Positions 1 through 11,845 are shown, numbered from the stretch's first letter. The stretch: 64,000 bases of DNA from Mytilus galloprovincialis (GCF_965363235.1 NC_134844.1:21744646-21808645); one strand, 5' to 3'. Notes: generated by a model from the letters alone, not told the origin. A program made the numbers and translations.

Positions 1-1103
1 TCCTCCATATATAACTTATTCGAAATTCCTCTCTACATCCCTATACTATGACACAGTTTGCAGAAATTAAAAAATTACGCTCAGCCTGTATATGCATTAA
101 ATATTTGTCACTGGATGCTCCGCAAACAAAAATCATGGATATATTACATTCTTTTCACATTTTAATCAAACCTTTTTTTTTTATTTTGATGGTAAATCAA
201 ACCAAGACTATTTATCAATCATAATGGATAATTGTCATTAGCAAGAATCTTAAACCCTTTTCTTCTTATTTTCCAACTCTGAATATGGGATAAGTACTAG
301 TATTGAATTGCCGTTCTTTCAAAATTAAAACATTTCATTGATTTCCCTATTGTATTATAAAAAAAAAAGACATAACGAACAGATTCTATTAAAATATAAA
401 TAAGGAAGATTTTCACTTCAATATATCCCACCCTGTAAACAAATATTCTTAAGAAATGTTGATTTACAAGAAACAGAGGGTGGAGAAGATGAACATGAGC
501 TGGCATGTCAGAAATGGCTAGTAGTTCCACTGAGTAGTTCTTTGTTGATGTATGTATCATTGTCATTTTGCCATTCTGACATCACACTCGGTTCCAAAGT
601 CAGGAACCTCTAGGCTTTGTAAGTATGTATGATTTTTTAAAAGGTTTCTTCGGGTGTATATTCCGAGTTAAATGTGGCATTCATTTCTCTGAACTCTTAC
701 ACATTATTGTTTAGGAGACAGCGGTTGCAATCAATAAATCCCTCCCGAAAACACACTCAGATGGAATGCTGGTAAAACTTTTATCTGCATGTGATTTGTG
801 GAATGACGTCATTGTTATAAAGACCAGCATATTTCTGTATTCATCAAATACTGATTAAACAACGTGAATAAACATTTTGTAAACCATTCAGTATATAAAT
901 GGTAAATCAAGTTTTTATAAGACATTACCATTCACCATCACAAAATGAATTGAAAAAAAAATCAAAAATCAAACTTGAAAAACATGTAATGATAGACTCT
1001 AAGACTGACTTTCTCCAAGGGTTATATATGACTAACATCTGTATTTACATTTACAAGGTTAGATCTGCAAACTTGAATTAGCATGTAGCTTTATATTATA
1101 TAT
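1..1103. other. AT-rich stretch, no gene seen
   Basis: I read this stretch on both strands and found no exon with a recognisable protein match and no clear repeat ends. The open frames here are short and AT-rich with no conserved motif. It may be intergenic DNA or the non-coding flank of a gene outside the window. Confidence 0.4.
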
Positions 1104-1141
1104 AAGAGAGAGAAGAGAGAAAGAGAGAGAGCGAGAGAGAC
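1104..1141. repeat. (GA)n microsatellite
   Basis: An impure GA/AGA run, broken by a few A and C bases. It lies next to the low-numbered end of the reverse-transcriptase element and may mark that element's 3' terminus. Confidence 0.8.
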
Positions 1142-1555
1142 AATCGGAATATAAGAAGTAAAAACACAAAAATACTGAACTCCGAGGAAAATTCAAAAAG
1201 GAAAATCAAAAATCAAAAGGCAAAATCAAAAGTCCAAGCACATCAAACGAATGGATAACAACTGTCATATTCCTGACTTGGTACAGGCATTTTCTAATGT
1301 AGAAAATGGTGGATTGAACCTGGTTTTATAGCTAGCTAAACCTCTCACTTGTATGACAGTCGCATCAAATTCCATTACATTGTCAACGATGCATGAACAA
1401 AACAAACATACTCAAAGAGTAAAAATGTCAAAAATAGGGGTACAACAGTCAATGTTGTGTTATCATCTTAATATCACTACATAAACAACAAATGTAACAA
1501 AGTAGCACAAAAAGGCATACATCAAATTCAACATTCTCATTTTGCTTTTCCTATA

Positions 1556-2055
1556 CGGCTGAATTTATCTATGTAAAGTCTACCCATAAATGAAAGAAGG
1601 TTTTCATTACTGGTGTAAAATTGCGCGTTTGAAATTCGCACAGGTAGACATAAAAATAATTTTGTCGTATGACGGCATACATAAATGCAGACTCACGTAA
1701 AGTAGATATAACAAAAAACAGACTTACAGTAAAAATAATAAATAAAATAATGGTGTGGTTCAAAGTATGACGGGATACATAAGTACAGTTTCACGTCAAA
1801 TACGGCTGAATTTATCTATGTAAAGTCTACCCATAAATGATAGAAGGTTTTCATTACTGGTGTAAAATTGCGCGTTTGAAATTCGTACAGGTAGACATAA
1901 AAATAATTTTGTCGTATGACGGCATACATAAATGCAGACTCACGTAAAGTAGATATAACAAAAACCAGATTTAACAGTAAAAGTAATAATAATAAATAAA
2001 ACAATGGTGTGGTTCAAAGTATGACGGGATACATAAGTACAGTTTCACGTCAAAT
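1556..2055. repeat. Tandem duplication of a ~250-bp unit
   Basis: Two near-identical copies start with CGGCTGAATTTATCTATG at 1556 and 1803 and end with TTTCACGTCAAAT near 1800 and 2055. The period is about 247-253 bp; the difference is a short AAT-rich indel. A more diverged third and fourth partial unit (phrases such as AATAATTTTGCCGTTC and CACAGAGTCACTTCAAAA) runs on to about 2240. The array sits directly 3' of the RT frame on the minus strand. Confidence 0.85.
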
Positions 2056-2295
2056 GTATATCCTAAAAAACAGACTAAACAGAAAAAGTAGTCTTATTGA
2101 ATAAAATAGTTTTGTCATTCATAGTATGTCAAGATCCTTAAGTAAAAGTAATATCAATAAATGAAATAATTTTGCCGTTCAAAGTATGTGGTTTTACATA
2201 ACCACAGAGTCACTTCAAAAGAATATCTAAAAAAGACATATAAAAGAATACTATAATACGTAATTAAGATGATAACAAACGTCAGTACGCAAAAT

Positions 2296-3486
2296 CTATA
2301 CTTCAAGACCATCTTGTATTATTTGTGAAGTTGATACGGAATATTTATCAACAAGTTCTGGGTATCTTCCGATGAACTTTTTTAGAAAAAGGACGAGACG
2401 TTCTTTGACATATCCCTGGTTCATCAATTTTCTGCTCAGACACTGGTGACGTTTTACAAAGTCTGAATAGGAGCTGCAAGCTCTTGAATACCTAATAAGT
2501 TGGGAAATGTATATTCCATATGCAGGTGAAGTTGGTATATTACTACTAAGGTGGGGGAAATTGATAATTTCAAAATTAAAATCGTCTCGTTTGTCATAGA
2601 TTCTGGTACTGAGATGACTGTGTATGTCAAATTCGAGGTATAAGTCTAAAAATGAGGCAGAGGAAGCCGTGTCTGTGGTCTCTTTAATTTCTAGTTCTGG
2701 TGGGTATATTAATGGAATCCAATCAGAAAAGTTCGGATTGTTAATGGAAAGAACATCATCAATATATCTGAAAGTGAAATTAAATAACCTGGCTTCTTTG
2801 ATCTTCTTGTTTTTGACAAGTGTCTGAAGGAACTCCGATTCATATGAAAATAAGAAGAGGTCGGCAAGGAGAGGCGCACAGTTCGTTCCCATAGGAATGC
2901 CGACAATTTGTTGAAAAAGTCTACCTCCAAATTCAACAAATATGTTGTCAATAAGAAACTCCAGCATACTGATCACTTGTTCCTCTGTGTAGTATGTTTT
3001 ACCCTTTTGTTCCTTATTAACAAAATATGCCTTGTGGTATCCCAAAGTGATAAATTTATAGCGTATGCTACCATTTTTATGATGAAAAGCATTGTGAATT
3101 ATTTCTTTTAGACGGGTTTTCAATTTCACATGGGGAATGGTTGTATACAAGGTTGAAAAATCAAAAGTTTTAATAGAACTAATTTCAGAAAAAGACCGAG
3201 ATTTAAAATTATCCAGAAGTTCTTTAGAGTTTTTCAGAATCCACATATGGTTAATACCACTACGTGAGTAAACAGTTTCACAGTATATCTGAAGACCCTC
3301 TTTAACTGCGGACAGAATTTTAGTCAATCTAATGGACAATTCTTTAGTAGAACAAGCAGATGAGCCGGCTATGTACCGTTGTTTGTACGGAATTTTGTGA
3401 AGTTTAGGTATCCAATACAAACAAGGTAAGTCCTCCGATTTGTTGTTCAATGCAATGTAAGAGTGTGAGAGAAATGCACAAAATCT
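2296..3486 (-). CDS. Reverse transcriptase of a Penelope-like element
   Basis: This would copy element RNA into DNA. The frame is open from about 3486. The first usable start is a TTG at 3450, so the true N terminus is probably upstream and missing; counting from 3450 gives 384 residues. Motifs in order: WIPKLHK with RYIAGSS near residues 13-31; motif A FDFSTLYTTIP at 96-106 with its catalytic Asp; GIPMGTNCAPLLADLFL at 184-200; motif C YIDD at 229-232 with both Asp; a SFLDLYLEF segment near 266-274; and KRDDFNF near 287-293. All RT catalytic aspartates are present. No GIY-YIG endonuclease follows: the frame ends soon after the RT thumb-like region. I recall very similar predicted proteins in molluscs and cnidarians. 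The exact clade (Penelope-like versus a sister group) is not settled from sequence alone. Confidence 0.8.
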   Translation of the reverse strand, partial: RFCAFLSHSYIALNNKSEDLPCLYWIPKLHKIPYKQRYIAGSSACSTKELSIRLTKILSAVKEGLQIYCETVYSRSGINHMWILKNSKELLDNFKSRSFSEISSIKTFDFSTLYTTIPHVKLKTRLKEIIHNAFHHKNGSIRYKFITLGYHKAYFVNKEQKGKTYYTEEQVISMLEFLIDNIFVEFGGRLFQQIVGIPMGTNCAPLLADLFLFSYESEFLQTLVKNKKIKEARLFNFTFRYIDDVLSINNPNFSDWIPLIYPPELEIKETTDTASSASFLDLYLEFDIHSHLSTRIYDKRDDFNFEIINFPHLSSNIPTSPAYGIYISQLIRYSRACSSYSDFVKRHQCLSRKLMNQGYVKERLVLFLKKFIGRYPELVDKYSVSTSQIIQDGLEV

Positions 3487-3490
3487 TTAC

Positions 3491-3854
3491 TTACATATAG
3501 CAGTTGTGTCTCTCATTTGATCTTCTTTGAGGAAATATATACGAATATCAAGACTGACAAAAAAAGTCTTTTAAATATAACTACCGTATCTGTTATTCCT
3601 TATACATGGGTTTGTTTTTACGGTTCAATACGTGACATTGTACATACGGTACAAGGAAATATTAATACAATATACCTTTACAAAAAGTACCAACCTCTTT
3701 TTAAAATAGATTTAATAATTTGAATGAAATTGTCCTTTACAATTTGGCAATATGCGACATCGTTTATTTCAATTTATAGAAACAATGGTTCTTCGTGGAA
3801 GAGTTGGTATTTTTTTCGTCAGTTTAAGGTCAAGGAACAGTTAATGGACTATTT
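3491..3854. other. No gene or clear repeat seen
   Basis: AT-rich sequence with no exon-like segment and no obvious repeat termini on either strand. Confidence 0.35.
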
Positions 3855-5089
3855 AGGGACTTATCATTATTTACCTGGGAGTGGGAGGGCTGGTCATTTT
3901 GAAATCAAATGTATAAAATTTTCCTGATCCCCCCATAAAAAATATCTATTTTTATTTGATCCTCCCTGTAAAAACATTTTAAAAAATGTGATCCCCTCTA
4001 TTAAACATGCCAAAATTTTAACATGCAAAACACTTATCATGTTATTGCACAGAAATATTGCAAACATGAAATATTTTCAGTGGATTGAGTCCAAAACCAT
4101 ATTTGAAAGAATATTGCCTTGACATAGGACGTTTTCGTGAATATAATGGGTAGAGCAAGCCAGTGCTTTGGGGAGCTATTTTTTTTTCTTATTTCCTTTA
4201 TTGGGCTATTAAAGAAACTTTTTGAGACAGTTATTTACTAAGACGGATCTATCAAATTGTCCCTCTCTTAATTACGTGAATTTTGAAACCTGTATGGATA
4301 GTTTGTGCTTTCAGTTTGAACAATTTAATTACTCATATATCTGAGTCATATTTCATTTATAAATGTGTGATAGTAACCCCAAAATTTTGATTTATTAGCC
4401 TAAAAAGTACAAACTTTGAAATGAGAGTTATAAATGGACCCAAAGGGATCTGATAATGAAAGAAAAAAGGTGCATTAGTGGTGTTGTCATCTCAGAATCA
4501 TCTTTTGTATCAATATTCAACTGGTTTTGTGCAGAATATTTGACCATTTATTGGAGAACTTATTGCTCTACACTATATTCTTTCATGATGCAGCGTGATT
4601 TTAATTTTTTGACAAAATTTTGCACAAATCGCTGTAGATTTCATTTTAATTTATACTTAATTTCTCTCAAACTTTTAAGCTTAACAAAAGTTTGCACTAA
4701 TGCTTGTTAATGTAGTGATCGAAGTGAGTGAAATATAACGACTGGATTTCGATTAATCGGGTTCTGAACATGATGAAGCACCTATGCATTCTAAATGGGA
4801 CAAAATGACACAAAATGACAGCTTACTGCATCACCAAAGTATTGTCATGTCTTACTTAATTGTATGAATGGTGGTAAAAATATATTTCCATTCAACTGTT
4901 GTAATGTTCTTCTTGGCATTTTGTCTGTTGAAGTATTTTAACTACTCATTTTCATGTGCAAAAAAATATTGATCCCCCCACTTGGAAGTTATAAGAAAAA
5001 TTGAACCCCCCTTTTCCACATACATAAAGGAAACTTGATCCCCTGTATTTTGAACAGCCCCCTTCCCAGATAAAATATGATAAGTCCCT
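3855..5089. mobile_element. Non-autonomous element with inverted ends (AGGGACTTATCAT)
   Basis: The left end AGGGACTTATCAT at 3855 is matched by its reverse complement ending at 5089, and the similarity continues for about 30 bp (ATTT, then CTGGGA). Just inside both ends are GATCCCC-type phrases (3925-4000 and 4970-5050). The interior of about 1.2 kb has no coding capacity I can recognise. I could not read a convincing target duplication. Confidence 0.6.
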
Positions 5090-5412
5090 TGTTATGTCAC
5101 AGATTTTGGTAAAATTTTGGTTTTACAAGATCTGATCTAAGAACTATAATTGAAAGTCGAAAAGTTATTGCATTCATCATTTTTGTCTGAAATATTAGTT
5201 ATTGAATTCTTTAAAAAGAGTTCATTCCATTTTTATGATAATAAATAATTATAGGGTTACCGACTACCGTAAAAACGAAGTCGGTGATCCCATTATTTAA
5301 CATCACTTGTAAACAGAAATTTGTCTACAGGATATAGTTTTATAAAGATAAATCTATGCACTTGAAATCTGAGATTTGATGAATGTAAGAACGTATGTTT
5401 GTCGATTATATG
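5090..5412. other. No gene or clear repeat seen
   Basis: AT-rich spacer between two inverted-repeat elements; nothing recognisable on either strand. Confidence 0.35.
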
Positions 5413-5414
5413 TA

Positions 5415-6214
5415 CGGGGCGCCGAATGGGACTCTTGTGATTTTGTACTCGAAATTTAAAATTTTGTCATACAAAATTATCTTTCAGTGGACAAAAGTTA
5501 CTTTTGTCATGACAAAATTTATTTTTGTAACACAGACTTTACTTTTGTTACCTAATTTGAAAATTGGGCGACAAAAGTCAATTTTGTATGCAAATTTGTT
5601 TAGTTTGGATTCTGTGAACTAATTTGCATACAAAATCGACTTTTGTGAGACAAAATTGACATTTGTGAGACAAAATTGACATTTGTGAGACAAAATTGAC
5701 TTTTGTGAGACAAAATTGACAAAATTGAGTTTTGTCTCACAAAATCAATTTTGTATGCAAATTTGTTTAGTTTGGATTCTGTGAACTAATTTGCATACAA
5801 AATCGACTTTTGTGACAAAAAATTGACATTTGTGAGACAAAATTGACAAAATTGAATTTTGTCTCACAAAATTGAGTTTTGTCTCACAAAAGTCAATTTT
5901 GTCTCACAAAAGTCAATTTTGTCTCACACAATTGACTTTTGTGTTTTAATTTCCATATCAGGTAACAAAAGTCTATTTTGTATGCAAATAAGTTTATATT
6001 TGCATACCTTTTTGACAAAATTGACTTTTGTCATGACAAAAATTGAATTTTGTCTACAAAAATGAATTTTGTCTACAAAAATGAATTATGTCATCACAAA
6101 ATTGAAGTTCTCATAAAACAAGTCTGTATCACATAGTTTTGTAAGACAAAAATGATTTTGTTATGACAGAATTGAATTTTGTACAAAACCACAAGAGTCC
6201 TATTCGGCGCCCCG
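5415..6214. mobile_element. 800-bp foldback element with TA target sites and ACAAAA/TTTTGT satellite core
   Basis: The left end starts CGGGGCGCCGAATGGGACTC and the right end is its reverse complement with two changes over about 34 bp. TA flanks both sides (5413-5414 and 6215-6216), which suggests a TA target duplication as in Tc1/mariner-type MITEs. The core consists of short monomers alternating ACAAAA and TTTTGT. One block (about 5645-5727) repeats a 20-bp unit containing GAGACAAAATTGAC four times. A longer block starting GTTTAGTTTGGATTCTGTG occurs at about 5598 and 5765. Open frames in this region come from the repeat and are not genes. Confidence 0.8.
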
Positions 6215-6216
6215 TA

Positions 6217-8090
6217 GTATGTGCTTTCTATACAAATATTGAACTTTTTAGAAGGTATTTCAATCAGTAAAATTTAGGAAAATAAAACAGACAAATTAAA
6301 AACTTCTTCGGTTTTCAATTTAAGTTGAACGAGCTAAAAGATATACGCAATTTGTTTTCAATACTTGTGCCATATACCATTTACTGTAACTTGACCATAA
6401 TTTGGTTGATCTAAGCAATACTTCTGTTGTGTATGAAATGATTGTCACTGGACATTAAGCAATCAATGAATTTTGTAGAACTTCAAGACACAATCTGTCC
6501 TCTTTTCCAAGACCTGTTATGACTATCAACAAATGCAAATTACCACTATGTCCTTATGTGTCAAGGCCTAGACGGAGGTCACAAGCGGAGCAGGAACCGC
6601 TTTACCTTTCATCAGTATCATCATTGACTTCAGTTTTAGGGAGTTCGTGTTGCTCAATGTTATTAATAAGTTGTTTTTTGTGGTATTTGTGTATTGTTGT
6701 TTGTACTTTCATACTTTTTCGGTCATAGTGTTTTGCTGTTGATTATTTCGACCTAATATTAAGTGACTTTATCGTTTTTATTTATTACATTTTTGTCTTG
6801 GTGAAGAAAAGCTTTTTTAAGGTGTAAATATCAGATACACATGTAAATGTTCTGTTTCAGGAAACTACAGGAACGGGGAAGGTATTTGTTTAGCCTTATT
6901 AGGTACATAATGGCATTATTTATATAAACAAATGTATAATACCAATGTCTGGGCTAACCTTAATATAAAGGCTTTTACAGAATGTAAACTTGAGCTCAGT
7001 TCTGATAACAATTTTATTGATTGGTGACTCAGTATTTTCCAGTTGCAAATATTTCAGACATGTATAGGACAATAGGATATTTTGGCTGTGATGTTCTTGT
7101 AATGTGGGAGATTCCACAAAAAATCAACTGTTGAAAAAGATATATGTACAAATGTATATGAAATTTTGTTAGTTAAATGCAAATGTTGACAGGAAATGCC
7201 AATTCTAAACAACTAAACTATGTGCAAAAACTTCAAAGTCATTGAACTATCAGACAGATGTAGGACAATCATAATCTCCATAGAAATAAGACATGCCATA
7301 CTTATACAACTGCATACACTGTCATGTCTTATCATAATTTATTTCCCATTGTAAAATATGTAGAAATTCCAAAGTCAATAAAACTGAGGGGACAGGGTCA
7401 TAATCTCAAATTAAATGAGATGTGATAATTCTAAAATAACTGAATACCAATTTGGCAAATAACATCACTAACATTAGTGGATCATTGTCAACAGACATAA
7501 TTACATGAAAAATTTAAAGTAAATAAACAATGACTGAGGATGACTTAGTAAAATAATGTTCTTGGCTGATGCTAATACAATTCCATACCAAATACCGTTG
7601 ACTTGCCATTAAACTGACCTAATCACTTGATTGTTCTCTGACATGTTTTACCCCTCCACATTATTTGTGTACCTGTCCACAGTCAGTGGTTGTTGTGGTC
7701 ATTGTATATCAATTTTGTTTTCATTTCATGTTTGTATTTAAACCAGGCAGTTAGTTTTTTGTATGAATTGTTTAACATTATATCATGTACAAATGATTTA
7801 GGGGTATTTTATAGCTTTACTATAGGGTATCGGTTTGCTCATTTTTGAAGGGTTGACAGTGATTTTTAGCAATATAAATGTGTACATCAATTGTATTTGG
7901 TCTCTGTTGGATAGTTTTCTCATTGGTAATCCTTCCACATTTTCTTATTTTTACTGTACCAAAAGTGCAATTTTCTTTTAAGGGCCAATCTGACACTATG
8001 CTTCATAAATTTGTAATAACATTTGTTATGGAAAAAATATGTTTCCTGTGATTTTACTGTAAAGAGACGAGGTATTGGTCAACAAAACAA
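6217..8090. other. Intergenic stretch with a dispersed-repeat fragment
   Basis: No exon with a protein match was found. The segment at about 6500-6790 (phrases GGAACCGCTTTACCTTTC and GGGAGTTCGTGTTGCTCAAT) resembles a dispersed mussel repeat I recall, in degraded form. The remainder is AT-rich and featureless to my reading. Confidence 0.4.
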
Positions 8091-8096
8091 TTTAAT
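8091..8096 (-). terminator. Possible FICD poly(A) signal ATTAAA
   Basis: On the minus strand ATTAAA lies about 40 bp past the FICD stop codon. Position and strand fit a cleavage/polyadenylation signal; this is inference from the hexamer only. Confidence 0.4.
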
Positions 8097-8133
8097 AAAT
8101 ATTAGTACAATGCAAATATATATCTAACTTTGG

Positions 8134-11100
8134 TCATTCTTCCCCTATCCCCCCTACTATCACATTTTTAGTCGTGTTGATTTTTTGTATTGTTAAACCA
8201 GTATGTACATCAGAGGTAGCCACCAGAAAATAGTCTAACGTTCTTTCTGTACATTCTGCTATAAATCTTATAAATGGATGAACATCACCCATGTTTACTA
8301 GCTGTAAAGTATCGTAATATGTCTGTCTATCTTCTACCCTCACTATAACGGGAGGATAACCTGCTTGCATGAGTATAAGATTCATAAGTAACCGAGATGT
8401 TCTTCCATTTCCATCATAAAACGGATGGATATATACAAGTTTATAATGAGCCAGTGCAGCATATTCGATTGGGTGAAGCTGTAAAGCTTCTTCTGAATTC
8501 ATCCATTCTATAAATCCATCCATTAAAGTTGGTATATCCTGCGCTGCAGGAGGTGTAAAATCACCTACAAAAACTTGTGTCTGTCTTAATCGACCTGCTT
8601 CTGTTAAATCTACATAGCCTAGCACTCTTTTATGGATTTCTAGAATATCTAGTAAAGAGATATTACCAATTTTGCCTAACAAAGTACTATTTACAAAACT
8701 TAAAGCAGCATCTAATCCTAGCACTTCATTCTGTTCTAATAAACTTTTACCTCCAACTGCAATTCTTGTTTCTATAATTGAACGAGTTTGCATCAATGTT
8801 AATGTGTTCCCTTCGATAGCATTGGAATGATAAATATTTTGAAAATAAGATTCTTTTTTGGCTCTCCGCAAACCAGGATGATTATGAGGAACTTTCATAA
8901 AATGTTTCAATTTCTTATCAATTCTGTTAAAATTTTTCAGATCAATTTCCTCGACCAATGGTTGAATTCTCTGCTTGGCTACTAAAGCTTTTGAATGCTC
9001 TGGGCATATATGTAAGGCTCTTTTGTACATGCTGTCTGCTAAAGTAATATCATGCTCAATTTTTTCTAAAAATTCTCCATAGGCGGTGAGAATCTCTACG
9101 TGTGAAGGATCCAGATTTATGGCATGAAGATACAGTTTCAATGCTTTTTCTCTTTTGCCTTGAGCTTCCATATCCAAAGCCAGATTCATCGCAGTTACTG
9201 CCTCTTTACTCACTCCTGCAATTACAAAATCCTTAAAGGTCAATAATTATATATACTAAATTTCTAATAAATTATAATGATACATTTATGTACCTGTACA
9301 CAGATTAAACAGCGCAAGAAATAGCCGGATTTACTATGTTTACTGTCATGACTGTGTCAAAAATTCAATTGTGATTTTTATTTATTTTAGTAGCTCCAAA
9401 TACAAACAAATATTTTTTTTATATTTTTAATACTACAATTTTATATAACAAAAAACAAATGCATGTATGAAATGAGAAGCTTTCTATGATTTATCTAGAA
9501 GTTCAATATTCCAAGCTTTGGGACTTTCAAGCTTTTTGAATTGTACATATTAATGTAAACTGTAAGTTTTGCAACAATGTCTTTGAAATGCCAAAAACAT
9601 CTTAGCATTAAGATGCCCAACTTATGCAATCTTTGAAAACAGGTTTGAGTTTCATAAAATCAATAGACACAGATCTCAGCATTCAGTGGCAAATCCATAT
9701 GCATATTCAGAACAAGACGCCTTTTGACGTCACCCCCTTTACTCCATAATGACGCCTTTCGACGCCTGTGTAGTGCCTCAGTTGAAATGTATTACCTAGG
9801 AAAAAACTTCATCAGACTTAAACAAAAATGTATCTAAAATAAAAAGGATATTCATGAGAACATCTGACTGGAATTTCATTGATGAAAAATGTGTTTTCAC
9901 AATGCATTAATACTTTAAACCTGATGATTATTTTTCATTGAAAAAATCCTATGTGAATCAAGTATGTAAAAAAAAAAATCCATGGAGGAAAGGGTTAATA
10001 ATATTAACCCTGCTTTGTACTACACCAACATGCAGAGCCAGATTGTTTTATGTCCTAGTTCAGAAGTTTACAGTCCACAGTAAGACATATCATCTTACAG
10101 TGGATCTAAGTGTGATGCCGGATTGCCAAATTTCTGTAATCGTGACACAATTATTGAAAGTCAAATTATTGTGCCGTGAAAACGTGAAAAGCCAACAGGG
10201 TGTGGGAAATTACAAAAGAAGTGAGAATTGCTTACGTACATTATTATGAGTGTAAACGGGATACAGGAATCTTACAAAACAGTATAAAGCGGGATGCAGG
10301 ATCAGAAACCCCCAATTAGATCCCCCTTACAGGGATACATTGTTTTTACTTTTAGCCGACTGGTCAGTCTTTGCTCTTTCTCCTAATTGCTGCATGCATA
10401 TACTTAGGGGAAAAGCTGCAAATACCAATTTATAAGCCTTTGGTTTGACCTGGCAGGGGAACAAACTCAACCTCTAGCAATTGAGGCAAACTAGTCCAGA
10501 TAATCATTCTGTCTGATGTGGGTATTTTTCGATTTTGACCTTTTTTTATTCCACATTGTCACAAGAAGGCGTCCAAAAAAAAAATTAGTCTTGTCAGACG
10601 TCATAATTATTTGGACTAGAGGCAAACATGCTACCAAAAGACTGTATCCAGTTGTTCCAGCTTCAAGTCAATCGGGCCCCAAGTCATTCCAGCCCCATAA
10701 TAAATGATAAGGAATAAACTATACAGACTTTTAATTAGTATAAATGGAATTTGTAAAAAGTATCAATGATGGATGACAACAGGTAAGTGTGAGGAATTTT
10801 AAGAACTTCAAACAAAAACAAAGTTTGTATGTATCAGCTTGGGGATCGGCTTTTACCATTATGTACATGTATGTAACTATTTGTTATTACACAGGATTAA
10901 AGACTTGTTAAGATCACAGTCAATTGAAAGAAATTGATTATTTAATACTGATAATTAATGTTGATTGTCTTAAATTCTGTTATATTTTTTTTAATATAAT
11001 TATACCCAATAATCTAGAAAACTTGTAGTGAAAACATTTTTTTACTTAACTAAATATATTTTTTTATTGGGGCCGGATCGACTTTAAATATGGACCGGAT

Positions 11101-11669
11101 TAACTTTTGGCCGGATGATCCCGGATCGACATGAAAGCCCAAAAGACCACTGAGGCGATTATCTGACACAGTAAGAACTGATTGTTGGATGACATCGTTT
11201 ATAACCTTTGGCACTCAGGTCAATCATTGTTACTCAATCATTAAAAACTCGAGATTGATGTAAATAGATACTTTTCACCTCAATCATATCTTCTTCCTTA
11301 TGAGTTTTATGACTCACAGTTAAAATGAATACATAACATAAAATTTATTTTACATAAAACTCAAAATTATTTATGACAGTTCTGCTCAGTGTCATTACCT
11401 GGATTTGTTGGAACCAGTCTTTGACTCACTCGTACTATAACTGAGGTGTCATGTGCTGAAAGTGTGCTTCCAAGTTCGGGTTTTCCTGGGGAAGCGAAAA
11501 CAGACAGCCAGACTGCCGGTAAATAAGTCGATAAATAAGCAACTGCTATGCCCGTCAAGAACACAACTAATAGAAACGATGTTCTAATCATTGAATCCGA
11601 TAAAACCACACTAAGGTTTATACGATTATTCTTTGGAAATCGTATAAAACCACTGGTTTCCATGTTCAT
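8134..11669 (-). CDS. FICD: FICD: protein adenylyltransferase, 2 coding exons, 450 aa
   Basis: FICD AMPylates and de-AMPylates the ER chaperone BiP. Coding exons (minus strand): 11669-11399 and 9215-8134, joined across a 2.18-kb intron with GTAATG donor and TTGCAG acceptor; phases match through a split Gly codon (residue 91). An ATG two codons downstream could also serve as start. A hydrophobic segment at about residues 26-52 (starting MIRTSFLLVVF) is the expected type II signal anchor. Two TPR-like repeats follow (about 95-175). The auto-inhibitory helix has SNAIEGN (Glu about 225), where vertebrates have Thr in the first position. The Fic motif HPFYDGNGRTSR starts with the catalytic His at about 354. 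Length is close to the human protein (458 aa). All active-site residues are intact. The intron is repeat-poor apart from GGCCGGATCGAC-type phrases near 11070-11130. It is divergent from DDX51. Confidence 0.96.
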
Positions 11670-11845
11670 TCATAATGTGCAGCACTTTCTGTTTGACGTT
11701 TAGTAATGTCAAGGCCGATAAAGCGGAAAAGAAATTTGGCAAATTTTGATTGGTGGGAAATCATCCAGAATGCCTCACTAAAATGACAGCCCCCATGTGA
11801 AACACGTGAATTTGTTTACATTTGGTTTTTTGTAAAACTAAAAGC
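11670..11845. promoter_or_regulatory. Compact bidirectional promoter between FICD and DDX51
   Basis: Only 176 bp separate the FICD start (11669, minus) from the DDX51 start (11846, plus), so both 5' UTRs and core promoters must lie here or overlap the genes. Visible motifs are an inverted CCAAT box (ATTGG, 11749-11753) and a palindromic E-box CACGTG (11803-11808). No TATA box is in an obvious position. Shared regulation is inference from spacing. Confidence 0.75.

Larger units (their letters stand above)
1190..3490 (-). mobile_element. Penelope-like reverse-transcriptase retroelement, probably partial
   Basis: The element reads on the minus strand. A long reverse-transcriptase frame (2296-3486) is followed by about 1.1 kb of non-coding tail that contains a 250-bp tandem duplication. 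I recognise the tail, including the segment around 1240-1400 with GGATAACAACTGTCATATTC, as dispersed in mussel DNA. The 5' part upstream of the RT frame is not visible, so the copy is probably 5'-incomplete. The outer limits are approximate; the GA run at 1104 may mark the 3' end. Family assignment rests on the RT motif style (FDFSTLYTTIP, GIPMGTNCAP, YIDD), which resembles Penelope-like elements lacking an endonuclease. Confidence 0.6.

Noticed and set aside
297-566. 89-residue minus-strand open frame
   Set aside because: Hydrophobic AT-driven composition, no conserved motif, no splice context.
1569-2004. Two similar minus-strand frames (FVISTLRESAFMYAV)
   Set aside because: They are the same non-coding tandem unit read twice; the similarity comes from the DNA repeat.
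2624-3111. Plus- and minus-strand frames overlapping the RT gene
   Set aside because: Shadows of the RT frame in other phases.
5395-6065. Two plus-strand frames rich in KSILS/TKIEF phrases
   Set aside because: Translation of the ACAAAA/TTTTGT satellite inside the foldback element.
9216-9243. ATG-like start giving MTFKDFVIAG in front of FICD exon 2
   Set aside because: Lies in the intron; the TTGCAG acceptor at 9216 joins in phase to the exon carrying the signal anchor.
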